NCBI RefSeq assembly: GCF_001545155.1
Contig: NZ_CP014226.1
Location: 3,609,306-3,673,305, forward strand
From: Halomonas chromatireducens
GTDB taxonomy: Bacteria; Pseudomonadota; Gammaproteobacteria; Pseudomonadales; Halomonadaceae
Length of the DNA stretch: 64,000 nt
Reading direction: 5' to 3'
Shown here: in pieces, positions 1-10,309 of the stretch
Layout of the letters: each line of letters begins with the position of its first letter
Numbering within the stretch: the stretch's first letter is position 1
The notes under the pieces: generated by a model
The model's database searches: none
What the model saw: the letters and a program-made list of their open reading frames with translations, nothing else
What the model was told of the DNA's origin: nothing
Position numbers and translations under genes: made by a program

Positions 1-54
1 GGGTGATTTTGCCGCGAAGCGCCGCTCTTGCCGGCTGCCTTCAGCGTGGCGTGC

Positions 55-82
55 ATTCTACCGTCTCCGGCGCTTCTGTCAA
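55..82 (-). promoter_or_regulatory. Strong sigma-70 promoter reading left (rRNA-type)
   Basis: On the minus strand TTGACA (82-77) is followed by a 16-bp spacer and TAGAAT (60-55), then a GC-rich discriminator (GCACGCC). A perfect -35 with a 16-bp spacer and GC-rich discriminator is typical of rRNA promoters. The sequence upstream is T-rich on the minus strand, as expected for an UP element. The transcript would start near position 48 and leave the window. Confidence 0.65.
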
Positions 83-183
83 TCGCGAATCTCATCAGCC
101 GATCCGGAAAAACCAAACAGAAACAAGCACTTTCTCCACTTCCACCGCCGGTAACGTTTGCCCGTTGCCGGCAGCGGATGCGT

Positions 184-212
184 ACTTTACGGCTTTCCCT
201 TGGCCCCTGCAA
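184..212 (-). promoter_or_regulatory. Second candidate leftward promoter upstream of the rRNA-type promoter
   Basis: On the minus strand TTGCAG (212-207), a 17-bp spacer and TAAAGT (189-184). It lies about 130 bp upstream of the stronger promoter and in the same direction, which would give a tandem pair like rrn P1/P2. Match to consensus is moderate. Confidence 0.35.
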
Positions 213-380
213 GGGGCCTTGTAAAAAAATTTCAGGAAGATGACCGGCCAATGACAGAACGATGGACAGCCAAACTACCCACAGGCGCTTTTTACAAGCG
301 CTTTCCACAGGCCGTTGGGCCAATCGCCTGTGGATGGAATGCCCGCCCAGAGACGACAACGCCCGCACATGGCGGGCGCT

Positions 381-411
381 GGTAGAGCCACTGACTTGTA
401 ATCAGTCGCTC
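381..411 (+). pseudogene. tRNA-Thr(UGU)-like fragment (D-arm end plus anticodon arm)
   Basis: GGTAGAGC, then a CTGAC/CAG anticodon arm with loop TTGTAAT, match the middle of bacterial tRNA-Thr(UGU) with only a few changes. No acceptor stem, T-arm or CCA can be built around it: the upstream side is an unrelated GCCCGC/GCGGGC hairpin. It is therefore a relic and not a working tRNA. In many gammaproteobacteria a thrU-like gene lies just beyond the rRNA operon that adjoins tyrS, so a past rearrangement near rrn could have left it. Confidence 0.55.
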
Positions 412-430
412 CAGGGAAAGGATAAGCTCC

Positions 431-1630
431 TTAGCAGAGCGTTACCCGCGCATAGCGCTTCTTGCCTGCCTGGATGACGTAACTCTTGCCGGTATCGAGC
501 ATATGGTCCTTGGCGACCACCTCGCCATCGACCTTGACCCGACCGTTGCCCAGCATGTCTTTGGCCTGGGCACTGTTGTTGGCCAGACCCGAGCGATTGA
601 GCACGGCGGCGATGGGCGCCTGGGCACTGCCTTCGAAGTCGACCTCGATCTCGGGCAGGTCCTCGGGCAGCTCTCCCTCGGCCAACTGGTTGCCGGCAGA
701 CCGGTGGGCATTGGCCGCGGCCTCTTCGCCGTGATAGCGAGCAATCAGCTCCCGGGCCAGGATCATCTTGATATCGCGCGGATTGGCACCCTGCTCGGCA
801 TCGCGCTTGAGGCTTTCGATCTCTTCGTTGCTCTTCAGCGAGAGCAGCTCGAAGTAACGCCACATCAGGCTGTCGGGCAGGGAAACCAGCTTGTTGAACA
901 TGGACCCGGGCGCTTCATCCACGCCGACATAGTTGCCCAGCGACTTGGACATCTTCTGCACGCCGTCGAGGCCCTCGAGCAGCGGCATGGTGATGACGAC
1001 CTGGGGCTCCATGCCGAAGTGCTTCTGAATCTCTCGCCCCATCAGCAGGTTGAACGTCTGGTCGGTGCCACCCATTTCCACATCGGCCTTCAGCGCCACG
1101 GAGTCGTAGCCCTGCACCAGCGGATAGAGAAACTCGTGAATGGAGATCGGCTGGCTGGACTTGTAGCGCTTGTTGAAGTCGTCTCGCTCGAGCATGCGTG
1201 CCACGGTGCTCTGGCCGGCCAGCTCGATCATGTCGGCCGCGGTCATGGCGGAGAACCACTCCGAGTTGAAGCGCACCTCGGTCTTCTCGGGGTCGAGGAT
1301 CTTGAACACCTGCTCCTTGTAGGTCTGAGCGTTGGCGCGGACCTCCTCCTCGGTAAGCGGCTTGCGCGTGACATTCTTGCCGGTGGGATCGCCGATGCGC
1401 CCGGTGAAGTCGCCGATGAGGAAGATGACCTCGTGGCCGAGCTCCTGAAACAAGCGCATCTTGGTCAACAGCACGCTATGGCCGAGGTGCAGGTCAGGGG
1501 CGGTTGGATCGAAACCCGCCTTGATACGCAGCTTGCGCCCGGACTCGAGCTTCTTTACCAGCTCGTCCTCGATCAGGATCTCGTGGGTGCCACGCTTCAG
1601 AAGCGCCAGCGCGCTCGCGACATCGGTCAT
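431..1630 (-). CDS. tyrS: Tyrosine--tRNA ligase
   Basis: Charges tRNA-Tyr with tyrosine using ATP, in the cytoplasm. The 399-residue product has the class I signatures HLGH (48-51) and KMSKS (226-230), the tyrosine pocket GGTDQ (187-191), and a C-terminal S4 RNA-binding domain (about 335-399). The start is placed at the ATG giving [10 protein letters not shown]; the frame stays open further upstream into anmK, but that extension has no family match. It diverges from anmK and ends 20 bp from the tRNA-Thr relic. The length fits the long bacterial TyrS form found in Pseudomonas. Confidence 0.97.
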   Translation of the reverse strand: MTDVASALALLKRGTHEILIEDELVKKLESGRKLRIKAGFDPTAPDLHLGHSVLLTKMRLFQELGHEVIFLIGDFTGRIGDPTGKNVTRKPLTEEEVRANAQTYKEQVFKILDPEKTEVRFNSEWFSAMTAADMIELAGQSTVARMLERDDFNKRYKSSQPISIHEFLYPLVQGYDSVALKADVEMGGTDQTFNLLMGREIQKHFGMEPQVVITMPLLEGLDGVQKMSKSLGNYVGVDEAPGSMFNKLVSLPDSLMWRYFELLSLKSNEEIESLKRDAEQGANPRDIKMILARELIARYHGEEAAANAHRSAGNQLAEGELPEDLPEIEVDFEGSAQAPIAAVLNRSGLANNSAQAKDMLGNGRVKVDGEVVAKDHMLDTGKSYVIQAGKKRYARVTLC

Positions 1631-1748
1631 CGTCTCCGACTCCACACAATACGGTTGCCAGGCCCTGCCCGCAGGGTCCATTGAATGGGGCAGAATGTTA
1701 GCATGACTTGGCGCCTCGCGGAGGGGGCTCAGCAACTGGAGTAGAGGA

Positions 1749-2891
1749 ATGACACTGTTCATCGGCCTGATGTCCGGCACCAGCCTCGACGGCGTCGATG
1801 CCGCCCTGGTCGAAATCGACGACCACGGCAAGGCGCACCTGCTCGCCACCCACGCCGAGCCCATGCCAAACAGCCTGCGCGAATCGTTGCTGGCACTCTG
1901 CCAGGCCGAGCGCGTCGAGTTTGCCGAACTGGCTTCGGCCGAGCACGCGTTCTGCCACCTGCAAGCGACAGCCGTCAAACGGCTGCTGGCTGCCAACGAC
2001 ACGCCGCCCGAGGCTATCGCCGCCATCGGCAGCCACGGCCAGACCATCGAGCATGCCCCCTGGGGGCATGGCAGGGGGCATGAGGAGGCACCCGCCTATA
2101 CCCTGCAGCTGGACAACCCCAGCCTGCTGGCCGAACTGAGCGGATGCACGGTAGTGGCGGACTTCCGCCGCCGCGACCTGGCCGCCGGCGGGCAGGCGGC
2201 ACCGCTGGCACCCGCCTTTCATGATGCTGTATTTCGTCGGCAGGATGAGTGGCTCATGGTGCTCAACCTCGGCGGCTTCGCCAACCTGACGCTGCTGCCG
2301 CCGGCCGAAAGCGATGCAGAGATCATCGGCTTCGACACCGGCCCCGCCAACGCCCTGATGGATGGCTGGCATGCGCGACATCGCGGTGGCCGCTTCGACT
2401 CGGATGGCGCCTGGGCCGCCTCGGGACGCGTCGACGAAGCCCTGCTGGAACGCTTGCTGGCCGAGCCCTTCTTCCATCGACCGCCGCCGCGCAGTACCGG
2501 CCGCGAAGTCTTTCATCTCGACTGGCTGGCGCGTCATCTGACGGGAAGGGAAGCACCTGAAGACGTGCAGGCCACGCTATCGGAGCTCACCGCCACCAGC
2601 GTCGCCCTGGGTATCGCAATGGCGCGAGAGCGGCTCCAGGCACCGCCGGCAGCGGCGCTGATTCCCTGCGGCGGCGGTGCCCACAACCCGGACCTGCTGA
2701 CCCGCCTGGCCCGGCATATACCGGAGACCCCCCTGGTGCCCAGCAGTGACTGGGGCTGGCCGGCCGACTGGCTGGAAGCGGGCGCCTTCGCCTGGCTCGC
2801 CTGGCGACGCCTGGAGGGCCTGCCCGGGAACCTGCCCAGCGTCACCGGCGCCGCCGGCCCACGGGTGCTCGGCGGCATCTATGCTTCCTGA
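1749..2891 (+). CDS. anmK: Anhydro-N-acetylmuramic acid kinase
   Basis: Phosphorylates and opens 1,6-anhydroMurNAc to MurNAc-6-phosphate during peptidoglycan recycling in the cytoplasm. The 380-residue protein begins with the ATP-binding signature [12 protein letters not shown] (6-17) and carries family motifs such as SHGQT and [13 protein letters not shown] Shine-Dalgarno precedes the ATG. It diverges from tyrS, as in Pseudomonas, and converges on pilU with a 25-bp gap. Length is normal for AnmK. Confidence 0.96.
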   Translation: MTLFIGLMSGTSLDGVDAALVEIDDHGKAHLLATHAEPMPNSLRESLLALCQAERVEFAELASAEHAFCHLQATAVKRLLAANDTPPEAIAAIGSHGQTIEHAPWGHGRGHEEAPAYTLQLDNPSLLAELSGCTVVADFRRRDLAAGGQAAPLAPAFHDAVFRRQDEWLMVLNLGGFANLTLLPPAESDAEIIGFDTGPANALMDGWHARHRGGRFDSDGAWAASGRVDEALLERLLAEPFFHRPPPRSTGREVFHLDWLARHLTGREAPEDVQATLSELTATSVALGIAMARERLQAPPAAALIPCGGGAHNPDLLTRLARHIPETPLVPSSDWGWPADWLEAGAFAWLAWRRLEGLPGNLPSVTGAAGPRVLGGIYAS

Positions 2892-2916
2892 AACAGGAAC
2901 CGAGGAAGCGCGCAGC

Positions 2917-4059
2917 CTAGAAGTCGTCCTCGTCGCGGAGTGACAGCCGTTGCGCCGAATCCTGCGCCTTGGCCAGCACATCGCTGCCTTCATCCTCGTA
3001 CTTGATCATCATGCGCAGGTTATTCGCCGAGTCGGCATGCACCAGCGCCACTTCCTCGGTGATCTGCCCGGCCATGTAGAGCTCGAAAAGCGCCTGGTCG
3101 AAGGTCTGCATGCCGAGATCCCGGGAGCGGGCCATGACATTCTTGATTTCGCCGACGTCGCCCTTGCGAATCAGGTCGGCAATCAGTGGCGTGCGCAGCA
3201 GAATCTCGATAGCCGGGCAGCGCCCGCCATCACGGGTCGGCAGCAGCTGCTGGGCAACGATCGCATGCAGGTTGAGCGACAGGTCGAGCCATATCTGCTC
3301 GTGTCGCTCGTGGGGGAAGAAGTGAAGGATGCGATCCAGCGCCTGGTTGGCGTTGTTGGCGTGCAGCGTGGCCAGGCACAGGTGCCCGGTCTCGGCGAAG
3401 GTCAGTGCATGCTCCATCGTTTCGCGGGTGCGCACCTCGCCGATCAGAATCACATCCGGCGCCTGGCGCAACGTGTTCTTGAGTGCCACCTCGAAGGACT
3501 CGGTGTCGATCCCCACCTCACGCTGGTTAATGATCGCCTTCTTGTGGGGGTGTACGTACTCAATGGGATCCTCGACGCTGATGATATGGCCGCCCACCGT
3601 CTCGTTGCGCTGCTGGATCATCGACGCCAGGGTGGTCGACTTGCCGGTGCCGGTGCCGCCTACCACGAACACCAGTCCACGCTTGAGGTTGGCCAGTTCA
3701 CCCAGCTGTGGCGGTAGCGACAGCTCTTCGAGATGAGGGATGTCGAAGGCAATACGGCGGATCACCATGGCCAATTGACTACGCTGCTGAAAGGCGCTGA
3801 CTCGAAAGCGGCCCAAGCCGGAGAGGCTCAGAGCGAAGTTGGCCTCACGGTCGATCAGGAAGCGCTCCCGCAGACCCTCGGGAACCGCCGTATTGACCAG
3901 TTCCCGCACCTCAGCCAGCGAGAGCTTCTGGTCACCCAGCGCGATCAACTTGCCGGCGATCTTGATGGTGGGGGGAGCCTGAACCGAGATCAACAGGTCC
4001 GATGCTTCCTTCTGGGCCATGATGCCCAGCAGCTGCTCCAACCATTCTTGTGCTGTCAT
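2917..4059 (-). CDS. pilU: Type IV pilus retraction ATPase PilU
   Basis: Hexameric inner-membrane-associated ATPase that works with PilT to depolymerise type IV pili for twitching. In its 380 residues are the PAS-like N-terminal domain (1-100), Walker A GGTGTGKST (134-142), an Asp box/Walker B near LIGEVR and His-box segments ETGHL and TLHANNA. The PilU rather than PilT assignment rests on the longer C-terminus with an acidic tail (DEDDF end) and on its position after pilT. It lies 78 bp downstream of pilT on the same strand, presumably one transcript. Confidence 0.93.
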   Translation of the reverse strand: MTAQEWLEQLLGIMAQKEASDLLISVQAPPTIKIAGKLIALGDQKLSLAEVRELVNTAVPEGLRERFLIDREANFALSLSGLGRFRVSAFQQRSQLAMVIRRIAFDIPHLEELSLPPQLGELANLKRGLVFVVGGTGTGKSTTLASMIQQRNETVGGHIISVEDPIEYVHPHKKAIINQREVGIDTESFEVALKNTLRQAPDVILIGEVRTRETMEHALTFAETGHLCLATLHANNANQALDRILHFFPHERHEQIWLDLSLNLHAIVAQQLLPTRDGGRCPAIEILLRTPLIADLIRKGDVGEIKNVMARSRDLGMQTFDQALFELYMAGQITEEVALVHADSANNLRMMIKYEDEGSDVLAKAQDSAQRLSLRDEDDF

Positions 4060-4137
4060 GTCCCTGCTCCCTTACCTGTTTATTTTTGGCACTTTCAATC
4101 AATGGCCCTGAGCCAGCAAGCCCCGCGCCAGCGGATC

Positions 4138-5169
<1,032 letters not shown>

Positions 5170-5236
5170 GCGGTTCCCCTGCTTCCAGGTAAGGTTCTCT
5201 TCAGTATGCCAGACCTTTTGACATGAAGGACTTCAG

Positions 5237-5953
5237 GTGAGTAATACCACGAATCTCGTCATCAGTGAGTCCCTGGCTGCCGCTCGAGGGCGGCTGACCG
5301 ATGCCCTGGCGGCAGCCGGACGCCCGGCCGAAGATGCGCGCCTGCTCGCGGTCAGCAAGACCAAGCCGGCTGGCATGATCCGGGAAGCCTGGCTGCAGGG
5401 GCAGCGAGACTTCGGCGAGAACTACGTTCAGGAAGCACTCGCCAAGCAGACCGAACTCAGGGATCTGGAGGATATCGTCTGGCATTTCATTGGCCCGCTG
5501 CAGTCCAACAAGACACGGGAAGTGGCCGAGCACTTTACCTGGGTACACAGCGTCGACCGTGAGAAGATTGCCCGGCGGCTGAACGATCAGCGGCCCGACG
5601 GGCTCGGGCCGCTGAATATCTGCCTGCAGGTCAATATCAGTGCCGAGCCGAGCAAATCCGGGGTCATGCTCGAGGAGCTGCCGGGACTGGCCGAAGCCGT
5701 GCTGTCGATGCCGGCACTCAGGTTGCGGGGCCTGATGGCCATTCCCGCCCCGGCCAGGGAGGCCTCAGCACAGCGGGAACCCTTCGCCCGACTGCGCCAG
5801 GCACTGGGTACATTGCGCGAGACATTTCCCGAGGCGCCGCTGGACACCCTGTCGATGGGGATGAGCGCCGACCTGGAAGCTGCTGTCGCAGAAGGCGCCA
5901 CACTGGTCAGGTTGGGTACCGCCATCTTTGGCGAGCGGGACCGCACCACCTGA
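5237..5953 (+). CDS. YggS/PROSC-family PLP homeostasis protein
   Basis: Single-domain, fold-type III pyridoxal-phosphate binding protein (238 residues) of the YggS/PLPBP family, involved in PLP balance with knock-on effects on amino-acid metabolism; no enzymatic reaction is established. The PLP lysine is K41 in AVSKTKP; GENYVQE and the HFIGPLQSNK segment are family signatures, and the C-terminal LSMGMSAD and VRLGTAIFG bind phosphate. The start is GTG, chosen because AAGGA lies 6 bp upstream. It precedes proC and yggT, the usual arrangement. Confidence 0.93.
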   Translation: MSNTTNLVISESLAAARGRLTDALAAAGRPAEDARLLAVSKTKPAGMIREAWLQGQRDFGENYVQEALAKQTELRDLEDIVWHFIGPLQSNKTREVAEHFTWVHSVDREKIARRLNDQRPDGLGPLNICLQVNISAEPSKSGVMLEELPGLAEAVLSMPALRLRGLMAIPAPAREASAQREPFARLRQALGTLRETFPEAPLDTLSMGMSADLEAAVAEGATLVRLGTAIFGERDRTT

Positions 5954-6024
5954 GCCCGAGAAAGTCGGCAGGAAAGGCGATTTGGTCAGCTCCGCTGCTC
6001 GAAGAGCGAGTGATATCGTAGCTG

Positions 6025-6087
6025 CGAGTCAAAAGGTGAAGCTTGCGCGTGTAAATGCGTACTTTTGATCGGACTCGCGCACAAGCC
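6025..6087. other. Inverted-repeat region between the yggS-type gene and proC
   Basis: The 235-bp gap before proC contains CGAGTC-AAAAG (6025-6035) facing CTTTT-GATCG-GACTCG (6062-6077), and an overlapping imperfect pair GCTTGCGCG (6041-6049)/CGCGCACAAGC (6076-6086). The two foldings exclude each other. There is no U-run, so it is not an obvious terminator. It could be a leader structure or a protein site. Confidence 0.3.
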
Positions 6088-6188
6088 GATGTTTAACGCA
6101 ATATGGTCGAGCGCAGGCAGTTTCAGACAAAGCGTAGTGCGTACCGGCCTTGACCCGGTCGCTTCATGACGAAAAAGGATAGATCGCA

Positions 6189-7013
6189 ATGGCCAGCAGA
6201 GTCACCTTCATCGGCGCCGGCAACATGGCCAGCGCCATCATTGGCGGGATGATCGACAGTGGGCACCCGGCCACCGGGATTACCGCCACCTCACCCAGCG
6301 ATGCCTTCCTGGCGCCGATCCATGAGCGCTACGGCATTCGTACCAATACGGATAATGCCGCAGCGGTACGCGACGCTGATGTGGTAGTGCTGGCCGTCAA
6401 GCCCCAGGTCATGCGGAACGTCTGTGAAGGGTTGCGTGACACCCTGCAGCGGCAGCGCCCGCTGATCGTCTCGGTGGCCGCAGGAATCGACGCCGCCACC
6501 CTGCAGGCCTGGATGGGCGGCGGCACGGCGCTGGTCCGCTGCATGCCCAACACGCCTTCTCTGGTCGGCGCCGGTGCCGCCGGGCTATACGCCACGCCCG
6601 AAGTCACCGACGAACAGCGTAACCAGGCCAGCGAGCTGCTCGGCGCTGTGGGGCTGGTCGAGTGGGTCGAAGAAGAGTCCCTGCTGGATGCGGTCACAGC
6701 CGTTTCCGGCAGTGGCCCCGCCTATTTCTTCCTGATGTTCGAGGCCATGGAGGAGGCCGGTGTGAAACTGGGGCTGCCCGCCGAGACGGCTCGCCGGCTG
6801 GCGATCCAGACCGCTCTCGGCGCAGCGCGCATGGCCCAGGAAAGCGAGCTCACCCCGGCACGTCTCAAGCGTGACGTCATGTCGCCCGGCGGAACCACCG
6901 AACGTGCCGTTGAACATCTGGAGCAGGCCGGCCTTCGCGGCACGATGATCGACGCCATGGAAGCCTGCGCCAAGCGCGCCCGCGAAATGGGCGACGAATT
7001 CGCACAGCGCTAG
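6189..7013 (+). CDS. proC: Pyrroline-5-carboxylate reductase
   Basis: Last step of proline synthesis: reduces pyrroline-5-carboxylate with NAD(P)H. The 274-residue protein has an N-terminal Rossmann motif GAGNMASAI (7-15), the VLAVKPQ segment, the MPNTPS motif and the C-terminal signature around VSGSGPAYFF and SPGGTTE. AAGGATAG upstream supports the ATG. Between the yggS-type gene and yggT, the normal context. In halophiles proline can act as an osmolyte, but no osmotic control is visible here. Confidence 0.96.
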   Translation: MASRVTFIGAGNMASAIIGGMIDSGHPATGITATSPSDAFLAPIHERYGIRTNTDNAAAVRDADVVVLAVKPQVMRNVCEGLRDTLQRQRPLIVSVAAGIDAATLQAWMGGGTALVRCMPNTPSLVGAGAAGLYATPEVTDEQRNQASELLGAVGLVEWVEEESLLDAVTAVSGSGPAYFFLMFEAMEEAGVKLGLPAETARRLAIQTALGAARMAQESELTPARLKRDVMSPGGTTERAVEHLEQAGLRGTMIDAMEACAKRAREMGDEFAQR

Positions 7014-7074
7014 CACCTAGAGGGCGCCCGCAGCTCGCGGCGACCTCCCCCGACATGAGAGAAAGGAGCCGAAC

Positions 7075-7656
7075 ATGGGAAATGCTGGCCTGTTGCTGGT
7101 CAACACCCTGATCAATATCTATCTGTTTCTGATGATGCTGCGCTTTCTGCTGCAGGCATCACAGGCCGATTACTACAACCCCATCAGCCAGTCGGTGGTG
7201 AAGATCACCCAGCCGGTGGTGCGCCCCTTCCAGAGCTTTCTGGGTCCGGTAATGGGCCGCTTCGATCTGGCAACCCTGGCCGCGGCCTTCGTGCTCAAGG
7301 CGATCAGCATTGTGGTGATCCTGCAAATCGCCGGGTTCGGGATGCCACCGATTGGCAACGTGGCCATCGGCGCGGTGGCCGCCATTGCCAATGCAATCCT
7401 CAAGATCTATTTCTTCGCCCTGATCGTGATGATCATACTCAGCTGGGTAGCCCCCAACGCCAGCCACCCGGGTGCGCTGCTGGTCATGCAGCTGGTGGAG
7501 CCGATCATGGCGCCGGTGCGCAAGGTCATTCCGCCGCTGGGCATGATCGACCTGTCACCCATCGTGGTATTCATCGCCATCAGCATTATCGACGGTATCG
7601 TGGTTGGCGCCCTGACCCGTGCCGCCGGTATCGCCGGAGCCCTGGTCGGACTATAA
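7075..7656 (+). CDS. YggT family integral membrane protein
   Basis: A 193-residue hydrophobic protein with two YGGT repeats, one over about 1-90 and one over about 100-185, each with paired membrane helices. Family members are inner-membrane proteins of uncertain role, linked to osmotic or potassium stress in some bacteria. Start ATG follows GAAAGGAG. It sits between proC and metX, and its frame ends 50 bp before the chosen metX start, so the genes are probably co-transcribed. Confidence 0.9.
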   Translation: MGNAGLLLVNTLINIYLFLMMLRFLLQASQADYYNPISQSVVKITQPVVRPFQSFLGPVMGRFDLATLAAAFVLKAISIVVILQIAGFGMPPIGNVAIGAVAAIANAILKIYFFALIVMIILSWVAPNASHPGALLVMQLVEPIMAPVRKVIPPLGMIDLSPIVVFIAISIIDGIVVGALTRAAGIAGALVGL

Positions 7657-7705
7657 GCCCGTGTCGACCTTTACCGGACCCCAACGACAGGACGCCGAAC
7701 CACCA

Positions 7706-8863
7706 ATGCCCGAGATTCCCGCCGACTCGGTCGGCCTGGTGACGCCACAGACGGCGCACTTCGAAGACCCTCTGGAACTGGCCTGCGGCAAGACGCTGCC
7801 AGCCTATGATCTCGTCTATGAAACCTACGGCACGCTCAACGCCGAGCGAACCAATGCCGTGCTGATCTGCCATGCCCTTTCGGGTCACCATCATGCCGCG
7901 GGTTTCCACGCTGCCGATGAGCGCAAGCCGGGCTGGTGGGACGCCCATATCGGACCCGGTAAATCCATCGATACCGACCGCTTCTTCGTCGTGTCGCTGA
8001 ACAATCTGGGGGGCTGCCACGGCAGCACCGGCCCCGTCAGCATCAATCCGCAGACCGGCCGCCAGTGGGGGCCGGACTTCCCGATGATGACGGTGGGCGA
8101 CTGGGTCCACAGCCAGGCTCGCCTGGCCGATCGCCTGGGTATCGAGCGCTTTGCCGCCGTAATCGGCGGTAGCCTGGGCGGGATGCAGGTGCTGCAATGG
8201 AGCCTGGCCTACCCCGAACGCATCGCCAATGCCGCCGTCATCGCTGCGACTCCAAAATTATCGGCACAGAACATCGCCTTCAATGAAGTGGCACGACAGG
8301 CCATTCGTTCCGACCCCGACTTCCACGACGGCTGGTACAACGAGCACGGCAAGGTCCCGCGCCGTGGCCTCAAGTTGGCACGAATGGTGGGGCATATCAC
8401 CTATCTGTCGGAAGATGCGATGGGCAGCAAGTTCGGTCGTGACCTGCGCAGTGAAGACCTCAATTTCGGCTACGGCGTGGAGTTTCAGGTGGAGTCTTAC
8501 CTGCGACATCAGGGCGATACCTTCTCGGGCTCCTTCGATGCCAACACCTATCTGCTGATGACCAAGGCGCTGGACTATTTCGACCCGGCCGCGGTACACG
8601 GCGGCGTCCTGGCCAAGGCGGTGAAGCCGGCGCAGTGCCCCTTCCTGGTGGTCAGCTTCACCAGCGACTGGCGCTTCCCTCCCTCCCGCTCCCGAGAGCT
8701 GGCCAACGCCCTGACCCGGGCCGGCAAGTCGGTAAGCTACGTGAACATCGACTCCCCCCACGGTCATGACGCCTTCCTCTTGCCGGAGCCACGCTACCAG
8801 GCCGTCTTTACCGCCTTCATGTCCCGTGCGGCCCGTGACCTGGGCCTGGAGGAGCGCTCATGA
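7706..8863 (+). CDS. metX: Homoserine O-acyltransferase MetX (probably succinyl-transferring)
   Basis: Acylates homoserine, the entry step of methionine synthesis. The 385-residue alpha/beta-hydrolase has its catalytic Ser156 in GGSLGGMQ, Asp321 in FTSDWRF and His354 in PHGHDAF. The closest remembered relatives are the Pseudomonas MetX enzymes, which use succinyl-CoA, so succinyl transfer is inferred; acetyl transfer cannot be excluded from the sequence. The ATG giving [10 protein letters not shown] aligns with family N-termini; its Shine-Dalgarno is weak and a GTG 45 bp upstream is possible. Stop overlaps the metW start (ATGA). Confidence 0.9.
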   Translation: MPEIPADSVGLVTPQTAHFEDPLELACGKTLPAYDLVYETYGTLNAERTNAVLICHALSGHHHAAGFHAADERKPGWWDAHIGPGKSIDTDRFFVVSLNNLGGCHGSTGPVSINPQTGRQWGPDFPMMTVGDWVHSQARLADRLGIERFAAVIGGSLGGMQVLQWSLAYPERIANAAVIAATPKLSAQNIAFNEVARQAIRSDPDFHDGWYNEHGKVPRRGLKLARMVGHITYLSEDAMGSKFGRDLRSEDLNFGYGVEFQVESYLRHQGDTFSGSFDANTYLLMTKALDYFDPAAVHGGVLAKAVKPAQCPFLVVSFTSDWRFPPSRSRELANALTRAGKSVSYVNIDSPHGHDAFLLPEPRYQAVFTAFMSRAARDLGLEERS

Positions 8864-9462
8864 TGCGAGCCGATCTGGAACTGATTCATCGCTGGATTCC
8901 CCAGGGCGCGCATATCCTCGACCTGGCCTGCGGCGACGGCACCCTGCTCGAGGCGCTGGCCCGGGACAAGGGGGTGAGCGGCTATGGCCTGGAGATCGAC
9001 CCGGCGGGCATCACCGCCTGCATCGAAAAGGGCGTCAACGTCATCGAGCAGAACCTCGACGAGGGCCTGGTGAACTTCGAGGATGACACCTACGATCTGG
9101 TGGTCATGACCCAGGCGCTGCAGGCGCTGCGCCGCCCCGACCGGATGCTCGACGAAATGCTGCGGGTCGCCGACGAGTGCATCATTACCTTCCCCAACTT
9201 CGCCTACTGGCGGCACCGTGTACACCTCGGTATTCGCGGCTACATGCCGGTCTCCAAGACGCTGCCCCATGCCTGGTACGATACCCCCAACATTCACCTG
9301 TCGACCTTCAACGACTTCGAGCACCTGTGTCGTGAGAAGGGCCTGACGATCACCGACCGGGCCGTGGGGATACGCGATCATGAAGGTCACTGGGCCTCGC
9401 GGCTCTGGCCCAACCTGTTCGGCGAAATCGCCATCTTCCGCATCAGCCGGCAGCGGAAATAA
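8860..9462 (+). CDS. metW: Methionine biosynthesis protein MetW
   Basis: A 200-residue class I SAM-binding methyltransferase fold protein with motif [17 protein letters not shown] (18-33). MetW is the usual partner of MetX in proteobacteria and is needed for full homoserine acyltransferase activity in some species; its own reaction is unproven. The start overlaps the metX stop by four bases, implying translational coupling. Confidence 0.95.
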   Translation: MMRADLELIHRWIPQGAHILDLACGDGTLLEALARDKGVSGYGLEIDPAGITACIEKGVNVIEQNLDEGLVNFEDDTYDLVVMTQALQALRRPDRMLDEMLRVADECIITFPNFAYWRHRVHLGIRGYMPVSKTLPHAWYDTPNIHLSTFNDFEHLCREKGLTITDRAVGIRDHEGHWASRLWPNLFGEIAIFRISRQRK

Positions 9463-9515
9463 GCCCCGGCGCGGGGACCTCCATGGCAGACCGGCTGCGA
9501 CAAGAGGGAGCCACA

Positions 9516-9971
9516 ATGCAATATCCAACCAGCCTGGCCAACATCGCTTGCCTGCTGCTCCTCTGCCTGGCACTGCCCCTGCAGGCCCAGCAGTACGAAC
9601 AGGTGGGCGACTACCAGGTACACTACAGCGCCGTCAGCACCAGCTTTCTCAGCGCGGACGTGGCCGCCGAGCATGGCATTCAGCGCAGCCCTGCCATGGC
9701 GCTGGTCAATGTCAGCGTGCTCGAAGCGCTTGAGGATGGCACCATGCGGGCGGTAAACGCCCCCGTCAGCGGTAAGGTCGGCACGGTCGGCGATGGCTCC
9801 CCCTCCCCCCTCTCCTTCCGCTCGCTGCGCACCGGCGACAGCGTGTCTCAGGTAGCGGTCTTCCGTATCATTGAGGACGAACCCATGCGCTTCGACCTCG
9901 AGGTCCGCCACGACCGCAATCAGGCACCCGCCAAGGTCGGCTTCATCCAGCGATTCACCATCGACCGATGA
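9516..9971 (+). CDS. DUF4426 exported protein
   Basis: A 151-residue protein with a signal peptide (hydrophobic core LLLLCLAL at about 13-20, likely cleavage after LQA near residue 24) and a DUF4426 body. Function unknown; the family often lies near metW in Pseudomonas and Halomonas. The start at 9516 is preferred over 9483 because GAGGGAG precedes it and the signal peptide then begins at the N-terminus. It overlaps the following Rieske gene by four bases. Confidence 0.8.
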   Translation: MQYPTSLANIACLLLLCLALPLQAQQYEQVGDYQVHYSAVSTSFLSADVAAEHGIQRSPAMALVNVSVLEALEDGTMRAVNAPVSGKVGTVGDGSPSPLSFRSLRTGDSVSQVAVFRIIEDEPMRFDLEVRHDRNQAPAKVGFIQRFTIDR

Positions 9972-10309
9972 GCCCTGTGCCTGCCACCATCATCGCCCGA
10001 CGCGCTCAGCTCGACGCCACCTCGGCATTGGGTCTGCATCTGCCCGACGGGCGCGACGTCCTTCTGGTAACGGTGCATGGGAAAATCAGCGCCTTCGTCA
10101 ATCGCTGCCCTCATCAGGGGGTTGCGCTGCAGGCGGAACCGAACGTCTTTCTCGAAGCCGGCGGGGAGCTGATCCAGTGCGCCATGCACGGCGCCCTGTT
10201 CCTGCCCGACACCGGCGAATGCGTCTTCGGTCCCTGCCAGGGGCGCCACCTGGAGCCGGTAGCGGTTTCAGTCGACGCCGAGGGCAATATCCAGCTGGCG
10301 GGTGAGTGA
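9968..10309 (+). CDS. Small Rieske [2Fe-2S] protein
   Basis: A 113-residue stand-alone Rieske domain with both cluster-binding motifs, C47-P-H49 and C71-x2-H74. Such proteins carry electrons for oxygenases or redox enzymes, but no partner enzyme is adjacent, so the role is unknown. It overlaps the upstream DUF4426 gene (ATGA), and its last 42 bp overlap the convergent sfsA gene. Confidence 0.88.
   Translation: MSPVPATIIARRAQLDATSALGLHLPDGRDVLLVTVHGKISAFVNRCPHQGVALQAEPNVFLEAGGELIQCAMHGALFLPDTGECVFGPCQGRHLEPVAVSVDAEGNIQLAGE

Larger units (their letters stand above)
1..430. other. Non-coding region left of tyrS; rRNA operon upstream region
   Basis: No credible protein gene is visible. The stretch holds two leftward promoter-like sequences (55-82 and 184-212), a GC-rich hairpin without a U-run at 202-218, a second small hairpin at 362-378 (GCCCGC/GCGGGC) just past the tyrS stop, and a tRNA-Thr-like fragment at 381-411. 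In Pseudomonas an rRNA operon lies beside tyrS opposite anmK, so the promoters probably feed a 16S gene beyond the left edge. The rRNA gene itself is not in the window. Confidence 0.6.

Noticed and set aside
202..218. GGCCCCT/AGGGGCC hairpin as a terminator left of tyrS
   Set aside because: No U-run follows the stem on either strand; the only A/T run precedes it on the minus strand.
1631..2047. 139-codon N-terminal extension of TyrS
   Set aside because: It overlaps anmK antisense, has no homology, and the 399-residue product is the family length.
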